Shown piece by piece: positions 62,051-64,000 of a stretch of DNA of 64,000 bases; within the stretch, counting starts at the first letter, position 1, and every line of letters starts with the position of its first letter. Under the pieces are notes generated by a model, which ran no database searches, was not told where the DNA came from, and saw nothing but the letters and a program-made list of their open reading frames with translations. The position numbers and the translations under genes are program-made. The stretch comes from an uncultured Lachnospiraceae bacterium (GTDB taxonomy: Bacteria; Bacillota; Clostridia; Lachnospirales; Lachnospiraceae): NCBI GenBank assembly GCA_900548905.1, contig URMK01000009.1, positions 72,660-136,659 on the forward strand, written 5' to 3'.

Positions 62051-62077
62051 CGTAACTGTTGCGTACTTTAACAGTTA
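62051..62077 (-). other. inverted repeat between binding protein and permease
   Basis: Perfect 9-bp arms GTAACTGTT/AACAGTTAC with a nine-base loop, just upstream of the permease gene. Possible mRNA stem or operator; no T-run. Confidence 0.4.
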
Positions 62078-62102
62078 CTCTGGTTTTCAACATTTCAACC
62101 GG

Positions 62103-62125
62103 AAAAAAGCCGCTGCCGCGGCTTT
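62103..62125 (-). terminator. internal terminator after the binding-protein gene
   Basis: Stem AAAGCCGC/GCGGCTTT with a four-base loop, then further T residues on the minus strand. Partial readthrough would give binding protein in excess over membrane subunits. Confidence 0.8.
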
Positions 62126-62202
62126 CTCCCTGTATCTGTTATTCCTGTAAGCGGCAGGCCGGTACCGGACTGCCCTGCTTTGTCCGCCGCCCGGTGAATC
62201 GT

Positions 62203-63120
62203 TTACTTTCCGAGGCAAATGCTGTCCAAAAGGCCATATTCCGCATACTTTTCCGCAATCGTCATGAACGTTCCGTCATCCACCATTTCCAGCAAAGTGG
62301 CTTCCACGATATCCTTCAACTCTTCATTGCCTTTTTTAAAGCCAATTCCGTACTGCTCCGTAGATAAATACTCCGTGTGATCCGTTCCTTCCAGAATCAC
62401 ATAACCGCCGTCCCTGGAAGAGATCTGGTAATTGGCAACTCCGATATCAATAGCCAACGCATCTATGGCCCCTGCTTCCAGATCCATAAAAGCGGTATTA
62501 TAATCCGCATACTGGTTCAGCACAGCGAAGGTATCCGCCAATTCCTTCTCATCCCCCTCTAATGCCGCAAGTGCGGAGGAATCCTTCTGAACCCCCACTG
62601 CTTTACCTGCCAGATCCGCTTTAGCGGCGATCCCGGAATCCTCAGCCACAACAAAAACCTGGCTGTTATCCACATAAGGAACGCTCCAGGTATACTGATC
62701 TTCCCTGCCGTTCATGGTAAACCCGTTCCAAATACAATCAATCGCGCCGGAATCCAGCTCCATATCCTTGGAATCCCAGTCAACAGGCTGCTTAACCAAC
62801 TCCCAGCCCTGGCGCTTACATACCTCTGCCGCCAGATCCAGGTCAAAGCCCACATATTCCCCGCTTTCATCCTTATACCCGTAAGGCGGGAATTCTGCAT
62901 CAAAGCCCACTACAAACTTACGTCCTTCCCCGGTATCCGCTGCCGCCGTACTTGCCGCTTCCTGCGTATCCGCCGCACTTTCAGCCACCGTGCTCTCCGC
63001 CGCCGCACTACTCTCCAAAGCCGGCTCACTGTCTGCCGCTCCCGAAGTCTGTGAACTGCCGCAGCCCATAAGCCCGAATGCCAGCACACCTGCCAGCAAA
63101 ACCACTGCTGTCTTTTTCAT
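62203..63120 (-). CDS. amino-acid ABC transporter substrate-binding lipoprotein
   Basis: 305 residues. Lipobox LMGC near residue 20, Ala/Ser/Glu-rich linker to about 65, then a family 3 binding fold starting KFVVGFDAEFPPYGYKDESG. Captures a polar amino acid (cystine, glutamine or similar; not resolvable by eye). First gene of the importer operon, with GGGAGG before ATG. Confidence 0.93.
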   Translation of the reverse strand: MKKTAVVLLAGVLAFGLMGCGSSQTSGAADSEPALESSAAAESTVAESAADTQEAASTAAADTGEGRKFVVGFDAEFPPYGYKDESGEYVGFDLDLAAEVCKRQGWELVKQPVDWDSKDMELDSGAIDCIWNGFTMNGREDQYTWSVPYVDNSQVFVVAEDSGIAAKADLAGKAVGVQKDSSALAALEGDEKELADTFAVLNQYADYNTAFMDLEAGAIDALAIDIGVANYQISSRDGGYVILEGTDHTEYLSTEQYGIGFKKGNEELKDIVEATLLEMVDDGTFMTIAEKYAEYGLLDSICLGK

Positions 63121-63170
63121 AATTAATTCCTCCCTGAAACAATGTAACGCACTGCTTCTTTAGTAAGTTA

Positions 63171-63192
63171 GCAATTTATCATGCTAAATTGC
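63171..63192. promoter_or_regulatory. operator-like inverted repeat GCAATTTA-N6-TAAATTGC
   Basis: Perfect eight-base arms located just downstream of the -10 of the amino-acid importer promoter, where a bound repressor would block initiation, or a leader stem would form. Regulator unknown. Confidence 0.5.
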
Positions 63193-63202
63193 CGATGGCA
63201 TT

Positions 63203-63232
63203 ATCCTATCACGAGGGGATTTCATGTGTCAA
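63203..63232 (-). promoter_or_regulatory. promoter of the amino-acid importer operon
   Basis: Minus strand TTGACA, 18-base spacer, TAGGAT. Confidence 0.7.
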
Positions 63233-63283
63233 TAGCCAATCGGATTTTTCTTGCACAGTATACATTTTAAGGTAAATTAATTA

Positions 63284-63312
63284 TTGCAAGGTTGGTAACA
63301 GCATGATAAAAT
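63284..63312 (+). promoter_or_regulatory. promoter of the Rpn-like gene
   Basis: TTGCAA, 17-base spacer, TAAAAT, about 175 bases upstream of the start. The leader between them shows no clear structure to me. Confidence 0.55.
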
Positions 63313-63487
63313 AATGATAAGCATAATTTTCTATAAATCCTGGCGTAAGCCGTCTCATTTCTATTCTCTATTCAGAAACTCTATGCTTACCATCCAAATG
63401 AAACAGGCAGGAGTTGCTGGACAGAAGCGGTTTATAGCACATTCTTTCAGACAGCTTCCTGCTCACAATTGCAGAAAGGAGCTTTCT

Positions 63488-64000
63488 ATGAAAGAAAAAC
63501 ATTCTATGGAAGCAGAGCATTCCATGGAAGCAGAGCATTCTATGGAAGCAGAGCATTCCACGGAAGCAGAGCATTCCACAGAAAGAAAGAATCCCGTAGA
63601 AAAAGGAACTTCCGGGAAAGGGAAAAAACGGCATGTGGTGAGAAACTACAAGGATACGGTGTTCCGTATGCTGTATAAGGACAAGGAAAAACTGCTGGAA
63701 TTATACAACGCATTGAACGAAACCGCTTATGCGGACACTGATGCTATGGAAATCTATACACTGGAAAACGCAATCTATATGGGCGTTAAAAATGATGTCT
63801 CATTCCTGTTTGATTCGGAAATGAATTTATATGAGCATCAATCTACTTTCAACCCGAATATGCCCCTGCGGGATCTTTTGTACATGGCCAGGCAGCTGGA
63901 GAAGTATGTGGCGGGAAAGACCGTGTATTCCAGTAAACAGATTATAATTCCCGTTCCCCGCTTCGTTGTATTTTACAATGGGACGCAGGAGCAGCCGGAA
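63488..64000 (+). CDS. Rpn/PD-(D/E)XK nuclease-like protein, C-terminus beyond window
   Basis: The first 171 codons are present. After a repeat-rich N-terminus (residues 5-34) comes RNYKDTVFRMLYKDKEKLLE, then NDVSFLFDSEMNLYEHQST, which matches the start of the Rpn family (transposase_31-like, PD-(D/E)XK fold) with the D and E-x-Q of the nuclease core visible. Family members are mobile-DNA or defence-related and often multicopy in Lachnospiraceae. Start has GAAAGGAG upstream. Confidence 0.75.
   Translation, partial: MKEKHSMEAEHSMEAEHSMEAEHSTEAEHSTERKNPVEKGTSGKGKKRHVVRNYKDTVFRMLYKDKEKLLELYNALNETAYADTDAMEIYTLENAIYMGVKNDVSFLFDSEMNLYEHQSTFNPNMPLRDLLYMARQLEKYVAGKTVYSSKQIIIPVPRFVVFYNGTQEQPE
63500..63589 (+). 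repeat. 18-bp tandem repeat encoding HSMEAE hexapeptides
   Basis: Five in-frame units CATTCYAYGGAAGCAGAG, the last one diverged (HSTERK). Copies differ only at a few positions (Met to Thr), pointing to recent slippage expansion. Confidence 0.9.

Noticed and set aside
58010..62077. Dispersed GTAACTG/CAGTTAC inverted repeats as a REP-like family
   Set aside because: Only two paired copies (about 58024-58051 and 62051-62077) with different loops; too few to call a repeat family.
1..64000. tRNA, rRNA, insertion sequences, prophage or integrase genes
   Set aside because: None recognised by eye on either strand; the Rpn-like gene at the right edge is the only mobile-type family.

Overview
The window looks like a chromosome segment of a gut Lachnospiraceae (Clostridia, Bacillota). 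This rests on mid-range GC, AGGAGG-type ribosome binding sites, Lpl- and Rbs-type sugar importers with membrane AraC or YesMN-type regulators, clostridial gene families (C_GCAxxG_C_C, SEC-C, LytTR/DUF3021), an Fe-S type PurF and SipW/TasA-like secretion genes. I cannot fix the genus from sequence alone.

Layout. (1) 1-16847: a carbohydrate-use island. It holds a GH94 phosphorylase (cut by the left edge), an LplABC-type importer, a divergent membrane-anchored AraC regulator, two GH78-type alpha-L-rhamnosidases, a GH106-like hydrolase and a GH1 beta-glucosidase. Together they suggest uptake and breakdown of a rhamnose- and glucose-bearing glycan or glycoside. (2) 17239-23864: a subtilase-like lipoprotein, a three-gene ABC system whose middle subunit is an M1 peptidase/permease fusion, and two small metal- or cysteine-motif proteins. 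(3) 24138-26019: a candidate small RNA, an MFS sugar transporter and a small membrane protein. (4) 26124-39987: the most unusual region, a seven-gene minus-strand locus. It encodes two SipW-type signal peptidases, TasA-like small surface proteins, a membrane-anchored repeat protein and a secreted protein of about 2230 residues. A large DNA-binding protein of unrecognised family is divergent to it. (5) 40115-43161: HAD phosphatase, LysR regulator and purA. (6) 43204-51757: an RbsABC-type sugar importer driven by a YesMN-type two-component system that carries its own membrane-tethered sugar-binding protein. (7) 51797-56401: LytTR/DUF3021 pair, PAF-acetylhydrolase-like enzyme, methyltransferase, small coiled-coil protein and 2H phosphoesterase. 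(8) 56519-60513: purB, purF and purC. (9) 60599-63232: a polar amino-acid ABC importer. (10) 63284-64000: the start of an Rpn/PD-(D/E)XK-like protein with an in-frame hexapeptide repeat.

Regulation seen directly includes several sigma-A-like promoters with 16-18 bp spacers and many intrinsic terminators. purC and purA each have a terminator-like hairpin between promoter and gene. Palindromic operator candidates lie at 18602, 38410 and 63171. All calls are by eye from sequence; no database search was run.
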